DNA of 64,000 nt from Streptomyces spectabilis. GTDB taxonomy: Bacteria > Actinomycetota > Actinomycetes > Streptomycetales > Streptomycetaceae. Under the pieces are notes generated by a model. The model searched no databases, was not told the origin of the DNA, and saw nothing but the letters and a program-made list of their open reading frames with translations. Below are positions 16,208 through 25,584 of the stretch, in pieces. Numbering within the stretch: the first letter of the stretch is position 1; each line of letters begins with the position of its first letter. The position numbers and the translations under genes were made by a program. The stretch is taken from contig NZ_CP023690.1 in the NCBI RefSeq assembly GCF_008704795.1, positions 4,536,501 to 4,600,500 on the forward strand. Reading direction: 5' to 3'.

Positions 16208-17617
16208 GTGGCTGGCGTCAGGTCGTCGTCGTCCCACGGGCTGAGCTCCCCCCGCCCGGCAAACAGGGCAGCCCGTGCGCTGGCCCGCGCGCTGCACCTG
16301 CCGTTCACCGGAACGGCCCGCGGCATCCGCAAGGCGACCCACGCCCACGGAGCGGGCGAGTCCGGCCTCGGCAAGCTGATCGAGCTGCACGCGGTGAACG
16401 GCGCGGGCGACGTGCTGATCACCGTCTCGCTCGCCTCCACCGTGTTCTTCTCCGTGCCGACCGACGAGGCCCGCGGCCGCGTCGCGCTGTACCTGGCCAT
16501 CACCATGGCGCCGTTCACGCTCCTCGCCCCCGTCATCGGCCCCCTCCTGGACCGGCTCCCGCACGGCCGCCGCGCCGCGATGGCGGGGGCGATGCTGGCG
16601 CGGGCGCTGCTCGCGCTGATCCTGTCGAGCGCGGTGGCGACCGGCGGCCTGGAGCTGTACCCGGCCGCGCTCGGCGTGCTCGTCGCCTCGAAGGCGTACG
16701 GCGTGGTCCGCAGCGCCGTCGTGCCCCGGCTGCTGCCGCCCGCCTTCTCGCTGGTGAAGGCGAACTCCCGGGTGACGTTGAGCGGGCTCCTCGCGACGGG
16801 CATCGCCGCGCCCATCGGGGCCGGGCTCCAGGCGGTCGGGGCGCGCTGGCCGCTGTACGCGGCGTGCCTGGTGTTCATCGCCGGGACCGTGCTCTCGTTC
16901 ACGCTGCCGCGCAAGGTGGACTCGGCGAAGGGCGAGAGCAAGGCGCTGCTCGCGGCGGACGAGGAGCATCTGCACCTGGCGCGCGCCCGGGACCGCGAGG
17001 ACTCGACCCGCAGGAGCCGCCTGGGCCTGCGGACGGTCGGCCCCGCCGTGACCCACGGCCTGGCCGTCAACGCCGCGCAGCGCGGGCTCTCCGGCTTCCT
17101 GATCTTCTTCCTGGCCTTCCTGCTGCGCGAGCACCCCCTCGGCGGGCAGAGCGCGGCGGTGTCGCTCGGCATCGTCGGGGTCGCCGCGGGCACGGGCAAC
17201 GCGCTCGGCACGGCCGTCGGGGCGTGGCTGAAGGCGCGCGCGCCCGAGCTGATCATCGTGACCGTGGTGGCGGTGGTGCTCGGGGTCGCGGTGTGCGCGG
17301 CGCTGTTCTACGGCCCCGTGGGCATCGCCTGCCTCGCGGCCGTCGCGGGCTTCGCGCAGGCCCTGTCGAAGCTGTCCCTGGACGCGCTGATCCAGCGGGA
17401 CGTGCCGGAGGCGGTGCGCACGTCCGCGTTCGCGCGCGCCGAGACGCTGCTGCAGATGGCCTGGGTGGTGGGCGGCGGCATCGGCATCGCGCTCCCGCTG
17501 AACGGGACGCTGGGGCTCTCCGTCGCGGCGGCGATCGTGGCGATCGGCTGGCTGCCGACGGTCCGCGGCCTCCTGGCCGCGGCCCGCCGGGGCGGCAGCC
17601 GCCGCGTCCTGGCGTGA
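16208..17617 (+). CDS. MFS transporter of unknown specificity
   Basis: About 469 residues from GTG 16208, with some 11-12 membrane spans. The N-terminal cytoplasmic stretch includes GIRKATHAHGAGESGLGKLIELHAVNG before the first span (DVLITVSLASTVFFSVP). The loop PVIGPLLDRLPHGRRAAM is the MFS motif-A region between helices 2 and 3. A charged central loop (ADEEHLHLARARDREDSTRR) separates the two halves. It precedes the DUF2771-mqnB-mqnD group in the same direction, but a 196-bp gap with A and B repeats intervenes. The start is uncertain: an upstream in-frame GTG exists, and a short overlapping frame uses the better ribosome site. Confidence 0.8.
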   Translation: MAGVRSSSSHGLSSPRPANRAARALARALHLPFTGTARGIRKATHAHGAGESGLGKLIELHAVNGAGDVLITVSLASTVFFSVPTDEARGRVALYLAITMAPFTLLAPVIGPLLDRLPHGRRAAMAGAMLARALLALILSSAVATGGLELYPAALGVLVASKAYGVVRSAVVPRLLPPAFSLVKANSRVTLSGLLATGIAAPIGAGLQAVGARWPLYAACLVFIAGTVLSFTLPRKVDSAKGESKALLAADEEHLHLARARDREDSTRRSRLGLRTVGPAVTHGLAVNAAQRGLSGFLIFFLAFLLREHPLGGQSAAVSLGIVGVAAGTGNALGTAVGAWLKARAPELIIVTVVAVVLGVAVCAALFYGPVGIACLAAVAGFAQALSKLSLDALIQRDVPEAVRTSAFARAETLLQMAWVVGGGIGIALPLNGTLGLSVAAAIVAIGWLPTVRGLLAAARRGGSRRVLA

Positions 17618-17675
17618 CCGCCGCCGCCCTCCCTCGCGCCGTCGCTGGTCCGGCTCAAAGAACCGCGCTACCGCG

Positions 17676-17780
17676 CTTGTCCTCAAACGCCGGACGGGCT
17701 GGGTGGTCTCGGCCGAGCCCCGGACGACGGTGTACGGGTGGGCGGGTGGGAAAGGCCGCGTCGGAGGCGGGGCGGCCGGT
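17676..17780. repeat. A element followed by a family-B G tract and hairpin
   Basis: The A element (CTTGTCCTCAAACGCCGG core) is at 17676-17700, preceded by the same CCGCGCTACCGCGCT sequence as the copy at 1647. GGGTGGGCGGGTGGG at 17736-17750 is a four-run G tract, followed by GGCCGC/GCGGCC arms (about 17754-17777). No gene in this gap. Confidence 0.75.
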
Positions 17781-17813
17781 GAGGGGGCAGGGGCCAGGAG
17801 ATAGCCTTTCGCC

Positions 17814-18317
17814 ATGACCTCCCTGGTACCCCGCTCAGCGCGCAGCCGCCGCGCCGTCGCCTCCCTCGGCGCCGTCTCCGCAGGACTGCTCGTCCTGTCG
17901 GCCTGTGACAAGCCGACGCCGCTGGCCACCGTGACGGTCGGCAGCAAGTCCGTGCACTCCGAGGCGTCCTGCTACAAGGACGGCAAGGAGCTCACGCAGT
18001 CCGCCGTACAGGACTGCCTGAAGGACACGAAGGACATCAAGTCCATCACGGTCGACCCCGACGAGAAGGTCCGCTTCGGCGTCGACCCGGAGATCGCCGA
18101 CAAGGGCTGGACGCTGCTGATGAACGGCCAGCCGCTGACCGAGGCCAGCAAGAAGACGTACGTCGTCATCCCCGGCAGCGTGTTCTTCAACCAGCAGTAC
18201 GGCGGCGGCGGTTCCTCGACGACCGTCAGCCTGCTCGAGGGCGGCAAGAGCGAGAGCGGCGCGCCGAAGGCCACGGGCCTGTGGTCGTTCAAGCTGAAGA
18301 AGGACAAGGACGCCTGA
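17814..18317 (+). CDS. DUF2771 lipoprotein
   Basis: 167 residues. The signal sequence ends in a lipobox, LVLSAC, with lipidation at Cys31, so it is probably anchored on the outer face of the membrane. Mature segments such as ASCYKDGKELTQSAVQDCLKD carry a Cys pair. The family (DUF2771) is actinobacterial and often sits beside mqnB and mqnD, as here; function unknown. TAGCCT (17802-17807) is 6 nt before ATG, suggesting a leaderless transcript for the whole group. Its end overlaps the mqnB frame. Confidence 0.85.
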   Translation: MTSLVPRSARSRRAVASLGAVSAGLLVLSACDKPTPLATVTVGSKSVHSEASCYKDGKELTQSAVQDCLKDTKDIKSITVDPDEKVRFGVDPEIADKGWTLLMNGQPLTEASKKTYVVIPGSVFFNQQYGGGGSSTTVSLLEGGKSESGAPKATGLWSFKLKKDKDA

Positions 18318-19027
18318 CCGGGACCGGGCGGGCCCCACGCGTTCTGGTGGCCACCGCGGTCCCCGCCGAGCGGGACGCGGTGGCCTCCGGCCTGTCCGCG
18401 GGAGCGGTGCCCGCGGACGGCGGCGTCGTGTCCGTCGGCCGCGTTGACGTGCTGGCCGTCGGCGTCGGGCCCGCGGCCGCCGCCGCGGGCACCGCGGGCG
18501 TGCTCGCCGGTGCCGCCGCGCGCGGCGTGCCGTACGGCCTCGTGGTCTCCGCCGGGATCGGCGGCGGCTTCGTGCCGGACGCGCCCGTGGGCTCGCTGGT
18601 CGTCGCCGACGCCGTCACCGCGGCCGACCTGGGGGCCGAGACGGCGGACGGCTTCGTGCCCGTCACCGAGCTGGGCTTCGGCCGGGTCACGTACGAGCCG
18701 CCGGACGCCGTCGTACGACGGCTCGCCGCCGTGTCGGGAGCCGCGACGGGCACCGTCCTGACGGTGTCCACGGTCACCGGTTCCGCCGAGCGCGCGGCCG
18801 AGCTGCGCGCCCGCCATCCGCGTGCTCTCGCGGAGGCGATGGAGGGCTTCGGCGTCGCCGAGGCGGCCGCCGCGCACGGGCTGCCCGTGTGCGAGGTCCG
18901 CGCCGTCTCGAACCCGGTGGGCCCGCGCGACCGGGCCGCCTGGCGCATCGGCGACGCGCTCGCCGCGCTCACCGGGGCGTTCGGGAAGTTCGCGCCCGTA
19001 CTGGAGAGTTGGAACAGGCATGACTGA
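18281..19027 (+). CDS. mqnB: futalosine hydrolase
   Basis: Nucleosidase fold (MTA/SAH nucleosidase-like): VLVATAVPAERDAV at the N-terminus, SAGIGGGFVPDAPVGSLVVA in the middle, and EAMEGFGVAEAA with the family Met-Glu motif that contacts ribose. In the futalosine route MqnB removes hypoxanthine from futalosine to give dehypoxanthine futalosine. The adjacent mqnD supports this over a generic nucleosidase. The start is uncertain: GTG 18281 opens the frame, a CTG at 18314 would overlap the upstream stop, and GTG 18347 lies at the first strand. It is translationally coupled to DUF2771 and overlaps mqnD by 8 nt. Confidence 0.85.
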   Translation: MVVQAEEGQGRLTGTGRAPRVLVATAVPAERDAVASGLSAGAVPADGGVVSVGRVDVLAVGVGPAAAAAGTAGVLAGAAARGVPYGLVVSAGIGGGFVPDAPVGSLVVADAVTAADLGAETADGFVPVTELGFGRVTYEPPDAVVRRLAAVSGAATGTVLTVSTVTGSAERAAELRARHPRALAEAMEGFGVAEAAAAHGLPVCEVRAVSNPVGPRDRAAWRIGDALAALTGAFGKFAPVLESWNRHD

Positions 19028-19877
19028 CACCACCCCCGAGGCGCTGCGCATCGCCTACTCCCCCTGCCCCAACGACACCTTCGTCTTCGACGCCTGGGCG
19101 CACGGCCGCGTGCCGGACGCGCCCCCGCTCGACGTGACGTTCGCGGACATCGACATCACCAACGGCATGGCCGAGCGCGGCGAGTTCGACGTCCTCAAGG
19201 TGTCGTACGCCGTGCTGCCGTACGTCCTCGACGAGTACGCGCTGCTGCCGTGCGGCGGCGCCCTCGGCCGTGGCTGCGGGCCGCTGGTGCTCACCCGGGA
19301 GCCGGGCGTCGACCTCAGCGGCAAGACGGTCGCCGTGCCGAGCGAGAGGTCGACGGCGTACCTGCTGTTCCGGCTGTGGGCCGCGGACGTCCTCGCGGAC
19401 GGCGTCGGGGAGATCGTCGTGCTGCCCTTCGACCGGATCATGCCCGCCGTGCGGGACGGGAAGGTCGACGCGGGGCTCGTCATCCACGAGGCGCGCTTCA
19501 CCTACCAGAACTACGGTCTGCACAAGCTCGCCGACATGGGCGAGCACTGGGAGGCCACGACGGGCCTGCCGATCCCGCTCGGCGCGATCATCGCGAAGCG
19601 GTCCCTCGGCGACGACGTGCTGCGGGGCCTCGCGGACGCGGCGCGCGCGTCCGTGCGCAGGGCGTGGGACGACCCCGAGGCCTCGCGGCCCTACGTCCTG
19701 GAGCACGCCCAGGAGATGGATCCGCGCGTGGCCGACCAGCACATCGGCCTGTACGTCAACGAGTTCACCGCGGACCTGGGCGAGGACGGCTACGCCGCGG
19801 TGCGCGGGCTTCTGACCCGCGCCGCCGCCGAGGGCCTGGTACCGCCCCTGGCCCCCGGCGCCCTGACCTTCCCCTGA
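19020..19877 (+). CDS. mqnD: 1,4-dihydroxy-6-naphthoate synthase
   Basis: 285 residues. It begins with the conserved LRIAYSPCPNDTFVFDAWAH and has DVLKVSYAVLPYVLDEYALL and GRGCGPLV, features of the periplasmic-binding-protein-like MqnD fold. MqnD converts cyclic dehypoxanthine futalosine to 1,4-dihydroxy-6-naphthoate. ATG 19020 overlaps the mqnB stop by 8 nt, so expression is coupled. The A-element inverted pair at 19912-19988 terminates the operon against the convergent cold-shock gene. Confidence 0.93.
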   Translation: MTDTTPEALRIAYSPCPNDTFVFDAWAHGRVPDAPPLDVTFADIDITNGMAERGEFDVLKVSYAVLPYVLDEYALLPCGGALGRGCGPLVLTREPGVDLSGKTVAVPSERSTAYLLFRLWAADVLADGVGEIVVLPFDRIMPAVRDGKVDAGLVIHEARFTYQNYGLHKLADMGEHWEATTGLPIPLGAIIAKRSLGDDVLRGLADAARASVRRAWDDPEASRPYVLEHAQEMDPRVADQHIGLYVNEFTADLGEDGYAAVRGLLTRAAAEGLVPPLAPGALTFP

Positions 19878-19911
19878 CCCTCGCGGTGCGCCACGCAACG
19901 GCGCTCCGCGC

Positions 19912-19988
19912 CTCGTCCTCAAACGCCGGACGGGCTGAGTACTTGCCGCAACCGGCAGGTTCTAGCCCGTCCGGCGTTTGAGGACGAG
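19912..19988. terminator. inverted pair of A elements forming a nested terminator
   Basis: Two A elements, 19912-19936 and 19964-19988, are perfect 25-bp inverted copies. The 27-nt loop contains a second stem (TGCCG/CGGCA). It lies between the convergent mqnD and cold-shock genes and should terminate both. Confidence 0.85.
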
Positions 19989-20025
19989 CGCGCCAGCGCG
20001 ATGGCCCCGCGCCCGGGGCCCGGGG

Positions 20026-20409
20026 TCACACGTCCAGCTGGTCCGCCACCGCGCGCAGCAGGCCCGCGATCTTCGCGCCGGAGGCCTTGTCGGGGTAGCG
20101 GCCCTTCTCCAGCATGGGGGTGATGTTCTCCAGGAGAGTGGTGAGGTCCTGGACGATCGAGGCCAGTTCGTCCGGCTTGCGGCGCTGGGCCGCGGCGACC
20201 GACGGCGTCGGGTCGAGAAGCGTCACCGAAAGGGCCTGGTCCCCGCGCTGGCCCGCGACCACGCCGAATTCCACGCGCTGGCCGGGCTTGAGTGTGTCGA
20301 CGCCGTCGGGCAGTACGGAGGAATGCACGAAGACGTCGCCGCCGTCGTCGCGGGAGAGAAAGCCGAAGCCCTTCTCGCTGTTGAACCACTTGACCTTGCC
20401 GGTAGGCAC
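20026..20409 (-). CDS. cold-shock-domain protein with C-terminal extension
   Basis: 127 residues from GTG 20409. The first 67 residues are a cold-shock domain with RNP1 KGFGFLS (13-19) and RNP2 DVFVHS (25-30). A further 60-residue helical extension ([20 protein letters not shown]) makes it about twice the length of a classical Csp. CSDs bind single-stranded nucleic acid and act as RNA chaperones; the extension may mediate oligomerisation. A second, short Csp is encoded at 55247. It is convergent with mqnD. Confidence 0.9.
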   Translation of the reverse strand: MPTGKVKWFNSEKGFGFLSRDDGGDVFVHSSVLPDGVDTLKPGQRVEFGVVAGQRGDQALSVTLLDPTPSVAAAQRRKPDELASIVQDLTTLLENITPMLEKGRYPDKASGAKIAGLLRAVADQLDV

Positions 20410-20619
20410 GTGAAGTCCTCGTCCTCGTACTAGTCGTCGTATCGGCGGCGCCGCGCCGCCATCGGCGTGGACCCTCCGGTCCCCGTCCGCCGGGCGAAAA
20501 CGGCTCTGGATAGCACTACAGCGGGTCGCACGACCCGCCGGCACCAAGACTATTGGTCCCGGGGCCGGTGACAAGACGTCCCCGGTTTCTTCCTTCGCGC
20601 TGGGAACTACCCTGGTCCG

Positions 20620-20883
20620 GTGCGTGACAAAACCCAAGCGAATTCCACCGGACCGGGCGACGGCCTCGTACGGATTGGCGCGATCGTTTTCTTCGTCGGC
20701 GCCGTGGCCACCCTGGTCACGGTGGCTCCGCTGTTCCTCGGCGGCGACCCTTTCCCACCCGTGGCCTATGCGGTGTGCATGCTGATGGGCGTGGGTTTCC
20801 TCATCGCCGGGGCCGGGGTGTTCAGGGGCATCGCCGCGCAGCGGCGTCAGGCCAGGTCAGCGGCGGGCCCATCGGCCACGTGA
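20620..20883 (+). CDS. small two-span membrane protein
   Basis: 87 residues from GTG 20620. Two hydrophobic segments, [20 protein letters not shown] and [20 protein letters not shown], are joined by a short GGDPFPP loop, and the C-terminus is basic ([13 protein letters not shown]). No family is recognised. TACCCT (20608-20613) 6 nt before GTG suggests a leaderless transcript. Its end overlaps the convergent HAD gene by 37 bp. It is divergent from the cold-shock gene. Confidence 0.7.
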   Translation: MRDKTQANSTGPGDGLVRIGAIVFFVGAVATLVTVAPLFLGGDPFPPVAYAVCMLMGVGFLIAGAGVFRGIAAQRRQARSAAGPSAT

Positions 20884-21512
20884 GCCGCGAGCCAGGCCGG
20901 GAACTGGCTCAGATCGTCGAGTACGACGTCGGCGCCCGCCGCGCGCAGTTCGTCTGCGTCGCACGGCCCGGTCGCCACCGCCACGGAGAGCGCGCCCGCC
21001 GTACGCGCCCCGCGTACGTCCCCGGTGTGGTCGCCGACGTACACCGACGCCCCGTACTCGTGCAGGGCCTGCGCCTTCCGCTCCGCCCACAGATTGCCGA
21101 CCACGGCGTCCGCCGCGATGCCGAGGTGCTCGATGTGCAGCTTGGCGTTCGGCTCGTACTTGGCGGTCACGACTATCGCGCGGCCGCCCGCCGCGCGCAC
21201 CGCGTCGACCGCCGCGCGGGCGCCGGGCAGCGCGGGCGTCGCCGCGATCGCGTATGTGGGATACATCTCACGGTAGAGCTCCGCCGTCGCCGCGACCTCG
21301 GTGGCCGGAAACCAGTGGGCCAACTCCTGTTCGAGGGGCGGCCCGAGGCGGGTCACGGCCAGGTCCGCGTCCACGTGGGTACCGGTCCGCTCGGACAGCG
21401 CCACGTAACAGGCGTGGATGCCGGGCCGGGAGTCGATCAGGGTCATGTCGAGGTCGAAGCCGACGGTGAGCGTGCCGCCGTCCCGGGTGGTCCGTGCAGT
21501 CCGTGAGGTCAT
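20847..21512 (-). CDS. HAD family hydrolase
   Basis: 221 residues from ATG 21512 (an ATG three codons earlier is possible). Motif I is [12 protein letters not shown] with nucleophile Asp20 and acid/base Asp22. Motif II is IVVTAK, the lysine of motif III lies near [11 protein letters not shown], and motif IV is [13 protein letters not shown]. The cap inserted after motif I fits subfamily I (phosphoglycolate phosphatase-like). Substrate unknown. It is divergent from the siderophore importer, whose iron box lies 61 bp upstream of this start; it may or may not share that control. Confidence 0.87.
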   Translation of the reverse strand: MTSRTARTTRDGGTLTVGFDLDMTLIDSRPGIHACYVALSERTGTHVDADLAVTRLGPPLEQELAHWFPATEVAATAELYREMYPTYAIAATPALPGARAAVDAVRAAGGRAIVVTAKYEPNAKLHIEHLGIAADAVVGNLWAERKAQALHEYGASVYVGDHTGDVRGARTAGALSVAVATGPCDADELRAAGADVVLDDLSQFPAWLAAHVADGPAADLA

Positions 21513-21572
21513 GGCGCCCATTGTGCCGGGGCCCCGGAGCCCGGTCGGGGCGGCCGGGCCCCCTTATGCTTC

Positions 21573-21591
21573 TTAGCCAAGCCTTACCTAT
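21573..21591. promoter_or_regulatory. iron box (DmdR1/IdeR-type operator)
   Basis: TTAGCCAAGCCTTACCTAT matches the actinobacterial DtxR-family consensus TTAGGTTAGGCTCACCTAA at about 13 of 19 positions with the symmetrical TTAG/CCTA ends kept. TATGCT at 21565-21570 is a plausible -10, placing the box over the transcription start of the importer operon. It predicts repression by Fe(II)-DmdR1. Confidence 0.75.
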
Positions 21592-21614
21592 CGCCCCCCG
21601 AAACGAGCCAGCCG

Positions 21615-22613
21615 ATGCGTGTGAACGCCAGACGCGCCGTCGTGATGACGGCGGCCGTCGTGGCCCTGCTGCTCGCCGTCCTGTTCAGCCTCGCCGTCGG
21701 CGCCCGCGCGATCGCGCCGTCCGCCGTCCTCGACGCCCTGCTGCACGGCGGGCACAGCGACGCCGCCGAAGTGGTCCGCGAGATGCGCGTGCCGCGCACG
21801 GTCCTCGGCGTCATGGTCGGCGCCGCGCTCGCCGTGGCGGGCACCGCGCTCCAGGGCATCACCCGCAACCCCATCGCCGACCCCGGCATCCTCGGCATCA
21901 GCCAGGGCGCGTCGGTGGGCGTGGTCATCGCCATCGCGTACGCGGGCACGCACACGCTCACCGGCTACGTCTGGTACGCCTTCGCGGGCGCCGCCCTCGC
22001 GGCCGTCGCCGTCTACGCGATCGCCGCGAGCGGCCGGGGCGGCGCCACCCCCGTCAAACTCGCCCTCGGCGGCGCGGCGATCAACGCGTTGCTCGTCTCC
22101 GTCACCACGGGCATCCTCACCACCCGGGCCGCCGCCCTCGACGAGTACCGCTTCTGGCAGGTCGGCGCACTCTCCGGGCGCGAGGCCGCGATCGTCGGGC
22201 AGACCTGGCCGTTCCTGCTCGGCGGGCTGCTGCTCGTGCTCGCGGTGGCCCGCGGCCTCGACGCCCTCGCGCTCGGCGAGGACGTGGCCAAGGGGCTCGG
22301 CCAGAACGTCGCCCTCGTCCGCGTGGTGGGCGGGCTCGGCGCCACCGTCCTGACCGGCGTCGGCGTCGCCGCCGCCGGGCCCATCGCCTTCATCGGCCTC
22401 GCGGTCCCGCACATCGCCCGCGCCCTCATCGGCGGCGACCACCGCTGGGTGCTGCCGCTCGCCGCCCTCCTGGGCCCGGTCATGCTGCTCGTCTCCGACA
22501 CGGCGGGCCGGATCGTCTTCCCGCCGAGCGAGGTGCCCGCGGGGGTCATGACGGCCTTGATCGGGGTCCCGTTCCTGGTGACCCTGGTCCGCAGGAAGGC
22601 GGTGGCGGCATGA
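21615..22613 (+). CDS. iron-siderophore ABC transporter permease, FecCD family (first)
   Basis: 332 residues and about nine membrane spans. Family signatures are [45 protein letters not shown] (the conserved NPLADP-like loop) and [15 protein letters not shown], the segment that contacts the ATPase. It pairs with the next permease to form the translocation channel for ferric siderophore. It is the first gene of a four-gene operon with 4-bp overlaps, behind an iron box. Confidence 0.93.
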   Translation: MRVNARRAVVMTAAVVALLLAVLFSLAVGARAIAPSAVLDALLHGGHSDAAEVVREMRVPRTVLGVMVGAALAVAGTALQGITRNPIADPGILGISQGASVGVVIAIAYAGTHTLTGYVWYAFAGAALAAVAVYAIAASGRGGATPVKLALGGAAINALLVSVTTGILTTRAAALDEYRFWQVGALSGREAAIVGQTWPFLLGGLLLVLAVARGLDALALGEDVAKGLGQNVALVRVVGGLGATVLTGVGVAAAGPIAFIGLAVPHIARALIGGDHRWVLPLAALLGPVMLLVSDTAGRIVFPPSEVPAGVMTALIGVPFLVTLVRRKAVAA

Positions 22614-23704
22614 CGCGGACGTCCGTGGACCGCCGGGCCCCGGCCGCCCCGCGCCGGGTGCGCCCCGCCGGGTACGCCGTGCTCCGGTTCAAGCGCGCCA
22701 CCTTCCTCGCCCACCGCAGGGCCACCGCCGTCGCCACCGCCCTCGCGCTGCTCCTCGCCGCCGCCTGCCTCGCCTACCTCTGCGTCGGCGAGAGCTACGT
22801 CCAGCCCGTAGAGGCCCTCAAGGTCGTCCTCGGCATGCCCTCGCCCGACGAGCTGGTCGTGGGCACGCTCCGCGAGCCGCGGATGACCGTGGGCCTGCTC
22901 GTCGGCGCCGCCTTCGGCGTCGCGGGCGCGCTCATCCAGACCGTCGCCCGCAACCCCCTGGCCAGCCCGGACATCATCGGGATCAGCCAGGGCGCGAGCG
23001 CCGTGACGGTCGCCGCGATGACGTTCGGGCTCACCTCGTACACGGTCCTGCCGTATCTGTCCGTGGCGGGCGGCGTCGCCGCCGCGCTGCTCGTGTACGC
23101 GTTCGCGTGGCGCGGCGGCCTGCACGCGACGCGGTTCGTCCTGATCGGCATCGGCTTCGCGATCGCGCTGCGGTCCGTCACCACGCTTTTCATGACGAAG
23201 GGCGACTACCTCGTCGCCCAGCAGGCGCAGATCTGGATGACCGGATCCCTGAACGGCCGTGGCTGGGCCGAGGCCGAACCGCTCGCCCTGACCCTGCTCG
23301 TCCTGCTGCCGTTCGTGGCCTGGGCGGCCCGCGCCCAGCGCACCGTGTCCATGGACGACGACACCGCGACGGCGCTCGGCGTGCGGCTCGGCCGGGTGCG
23401 CACCGGGCTCGTGCTGCTCGGCGTCGTCCTGGCGTCGGTGGCGACCGGGGCCGCCGGGCCCGTGGACTTCGTGGCCCTGCTCGCCCCGCAGATCGCCCGG
23501 CGCCTGACCCGTACCGCGCAGATCCCGCTGGTCTGCTCGGCGCTGCTCGGCGCGCTCGTCGTCGTCCTCGCCGACCTGCTCGCCCGCCGCCTCTTCTCGC
23601 CGACGGAGCTGCCGGTGGGCGTGCTCACGGCCGCCGTCGGGGCGCCCTATCTGATCTGGCTGATCGTCCGCAGCCGTTCCGTCCGCAATGGAGGCACCGC
23701 GTGA
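22610..23704 (+). CDS. iron-siderophore ABC transporter permease, FecCD family (second)
   Basis: 364 residues. A basic N-terminal extension of about 45 residues precedes the first span. It carries [38 protein letters not shown] and [17 protein letters not shown], the paralogous signatures of the partner permease. ATG 22610 overlaps the previous stop as ATGA, so translation is coupled. Heterodimeric FecC/FecD-like permeases are usual for siderophores. Confidence 0.93.
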   Translation: MTRTSVDRRAPAAPRRVRPAGYAVLRFKRATFLAHRRATAVATALALLLAAACLAYLCVGESYVQPVEALKVVLGMPSPDELVVGTLREPRMTVGLLVGAAFGVAGALIQTVARNPLASPDIIGISQGASAVTVAAMTFGLTSYTVLPYLSVAGGVAAALLVYAFAWRGGLHATRFVLIGIGFAIALRSVTTLFMTKGDYLVAQQAQIWMTGSLNGRGWAEAEPLALTLLVLLPFVAWAARAQRTVSMDDDTATALGVRLGRVRTGLVLLGVVLASVATGAAGPVDFVALLAPQIARRLTRTAQIPLVCSALLGALVVVLADLLARRLFSPTELPVGVLTAAVGAPYLIWLIVRSRSVRNGGTA

Positions 23705-24570
23705 CCGCCCCCGCCGGCGCGCGTCTGACCGCGCGCGAGCTGACCCTCGCCTACGAGGACCGTACGGTCGTGCACGCGCTCGACCTCGCCATCCCCGACG
23801 GGGCGGTGACCGTCATCGTCGGCCCGAACGCCTGCGGCAAGTCGACGACGCTGCGCGCGCTCGGGCGGCTGCTCAAGCCCAAGGGCGGCGCCGTCCTGCT
23901 CGACGGCGACGAGCTCGCGAAGCTGCCGACGCGGCGCATCGCCCAGCGGATCGGGCTGCTTCCGCAGACCCCGGTCGCGCCCGAGGCCATCACGGTCGCG
24001 GACCTGGTGGCGCGCGGCCGCCAGCCGCACCAGCGGTGGTGGCAGCAGTGGTCGGACGCCGACGAGCGGGCCGTCACCGAGGCCATGGAGCGCACCGACG
24101 TGAGCGCCCTCGCCGAGCGCGCCGTGGACGAGCTGTCGGGCGGGCAGCGGCAGCGCGTGTGGATCGCGATGGCCCTCGCGCAGGAGACGGAACTGCTGCT
24201 GCTCGACGAGCCGACGACGTATCTGGACATCTCCCACCAGGTCGAGGTCCTCGACCTGGTGCGGCAGTTGAACCACGACCGGGGCCGGACCGTCGCCGTC
24301 GTCCTGCACGATCTGAACCAGGCCGCCCGGTACGCCGACCACCTCGTCGCCATGAAGGAGGGGCGGGTGGTCGCCGAGGGCGCGCCGCGGGACGTCGTCA
24401 CCGCGGAGCTCGTACGGGACGTCTTCGGCCTGGAGTGCGTGGTCGTCCCCGATCCGGTGACGGGATCGCCCCTCGTGGTGCCGGGCACGCCGTGGCGGCC
24501 CCCGGTCCCCGAAGACGGTCCGGCTCCCGAAGACAAGAAGCCTCCCCTCGACGAAAGGCCCTCCTCATGA
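23701..24570 (+). CDS. iron-siderophore ABC transporter ATP-binding protein
   Basis: 289 residues from GTG 23701, a GTGA overlap with the upstream stop. Walker [10 protein letters not shown] is at 41-49, signature LSGGQ at 145-149, Walker B LLLLDE at 165-170, and the switch His is in [15 protein letters not shown]. The order and the [19 protein letters not shown]-loop region are typical of FepC/FhuC-type ATPases. The Pro-rich C-terminal tail (about 262-289) is variable and of no known role. It drives uptake through the two preceding permeases. Confidence 0.95.
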   Translation: MTAPAGARLTARELTLAYEDRTVVHALDLAIPDGAVTVIVGPNACGKSTTLRALGRLLKPKGGAVLLDGDELAKLPTRRIAQRIGLLPQTPVAPEAITVADLVARGRQPHQRWWQQWSDADERAVTEAMERTDVSALAERAVDELSGGQRQRVWIAMALAQETELLLLDEPTTYLDISHQVEVLDLVRQLNHDRGRTVAVVLHDLNQAARYADHLVAMKEGRVVAEGAPRDVVTAELVRDVFGLECVVVPDPVTGSPLVVPGTPWRPPVPEDGPAPEDKKPPLDERPSS

Positions 24571-25547
24571 CCCTCAGCTCCCGCCGCCGTGTCCGCACCG
24601 CGGGCGCCCTCGCCGTCACCGGCGCGCTCGCGGCCGCGCTCGCCGGATGCGGTTCGTCCGACGACGACAAGGACTCGGGCTCGGGTTCGGGCAGGACGCA
24701 CGTCGTGAAGACCGCCATGGGCGAGGTCAAGGTGCCCGTGGCGCCCGAGCGGGTCGTCGTGCTCGACACCGCCGAGCTGGACTCCGCGCTCACGCTCGGC
24801 GTGAAGCCGGTCGGCGCCACGCACGCCGACGCCGCCACCGGCTTCCCCGGCTACCTTCCCAAGGAGAAGGTCGCGGGCATCAAGGACGTCGGCGAGATGA
24901 TGAATCCGAACATGGAGGTCATCGCGGGCCTCAAGCCGGACCTGATCCTCACCTCCAAGGTCCGCCACGGCGCGAAGTACGACCAGCTCAAGCAGATCGC
25001 GCCGACCGTCATGACGGAGACCACCGGCTACCCCTGGAAGGAGAACTTCCAGGTGCACGCGGACGCGCTCGGCAAGAAGGCGGCGGCGACGAAGACCCTC
25101 GCCGCCTACGACGCGCACGTCAAGGAGGTCACGACGGCGCTCGGCGGCCCGGCGAAGGCCAAGGCCACCGAGGTCAACGTGGTGCGCTTCGTCCAGGGCG
25201 CCGACATCCGCATCTACGGCGAGCAGTCGTACATCGCCACCCTCCTGAAGGACGTCGGCCTGGGCCGCGCGCCCATCTCCAAGAAGGCCAAGGACGGGTT
25301 CTCGTACGACGTGAGCCCCGAGAAGATCGACCTCGCCGACACGGACGTCATCTTCCAGTCGACGTACGGCGATCCGAAGAAGGCCAAGCAGACGCAGACC
25401 GTGAACAGCGGCCTGTGGAAGAACATGAAGGCCGTGAAGTCCGGCAACGTCCACGTCGTGAACGACGAGCTGTGGATCCAGGGCATCGGCTACACGGCCG
25501 CCGACAAGATCCTGGACGAGATGAAGGCGGCCCTGACGAAGAAGTAG
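24567..25547 (+). CDS. iron-siderophore ABC transporter substrate-binding lipoprotein
   Basis: 326 residues. Signal sequence with lipobox LAGC, lipidated at Cys28, followed by a Ser/Asp/Gly-rich spacer. The mature part is a class III binding protein: [20 protein letters not shown], then [14 protein letters not shown] at the N-lobe and a long helix to the C-lobe. It would deliver ferric siderophore to the permeases. ATG 24567 overlaps the ATPase stop as ATGA. Which siderophore is carried cannot be told; no biosynthetic genes adjoin, so it could take up exogenous siderophores. Confidence 0.92.
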   Translation: MTLSSRRRVRTAGALAVTGALAAALAGCGSSDDDKDSGSGSGRTHVVKTAMGEVKVPVAPERVVVLDTAELDSALTLGVKPVGATHADAATGFPGYLPKEKVAGIKDVGEMMNPNMEVIAGLKPDLILTSKVRHGAKYDQLKQIAPTVMTETTGYPWKENFQVHADALGKKAAATKTLAAYDAHVKEVTTALGGPAKAKATEVNVVRFVQGADIRIYGEQSYIATLLKDVGLGRAPISKKAKDGFSYDVSPEKIDLADTDVIFQSTYGDPKKAKQTQTVNSGLWKNMKAVKSGNVHVVNDELWIQGIGYTAADKILDEMKAALTKK

Positions 25548-25584
25548 CGGCAAGCCCTTCGGGGCTACTCGGGCTTGCTCCGCT
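25546..25584. terminator. hairpin over two convergent stop codons
   Basis: AGCGGCAAGCCC (25546-25557) pairs with GGGCTTGCTCCGCT (25571-25584) with a 2-nt bulge. It overlaps the stop of the binding protein and that of the convergent membrane protein. Confidence 0.7.
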
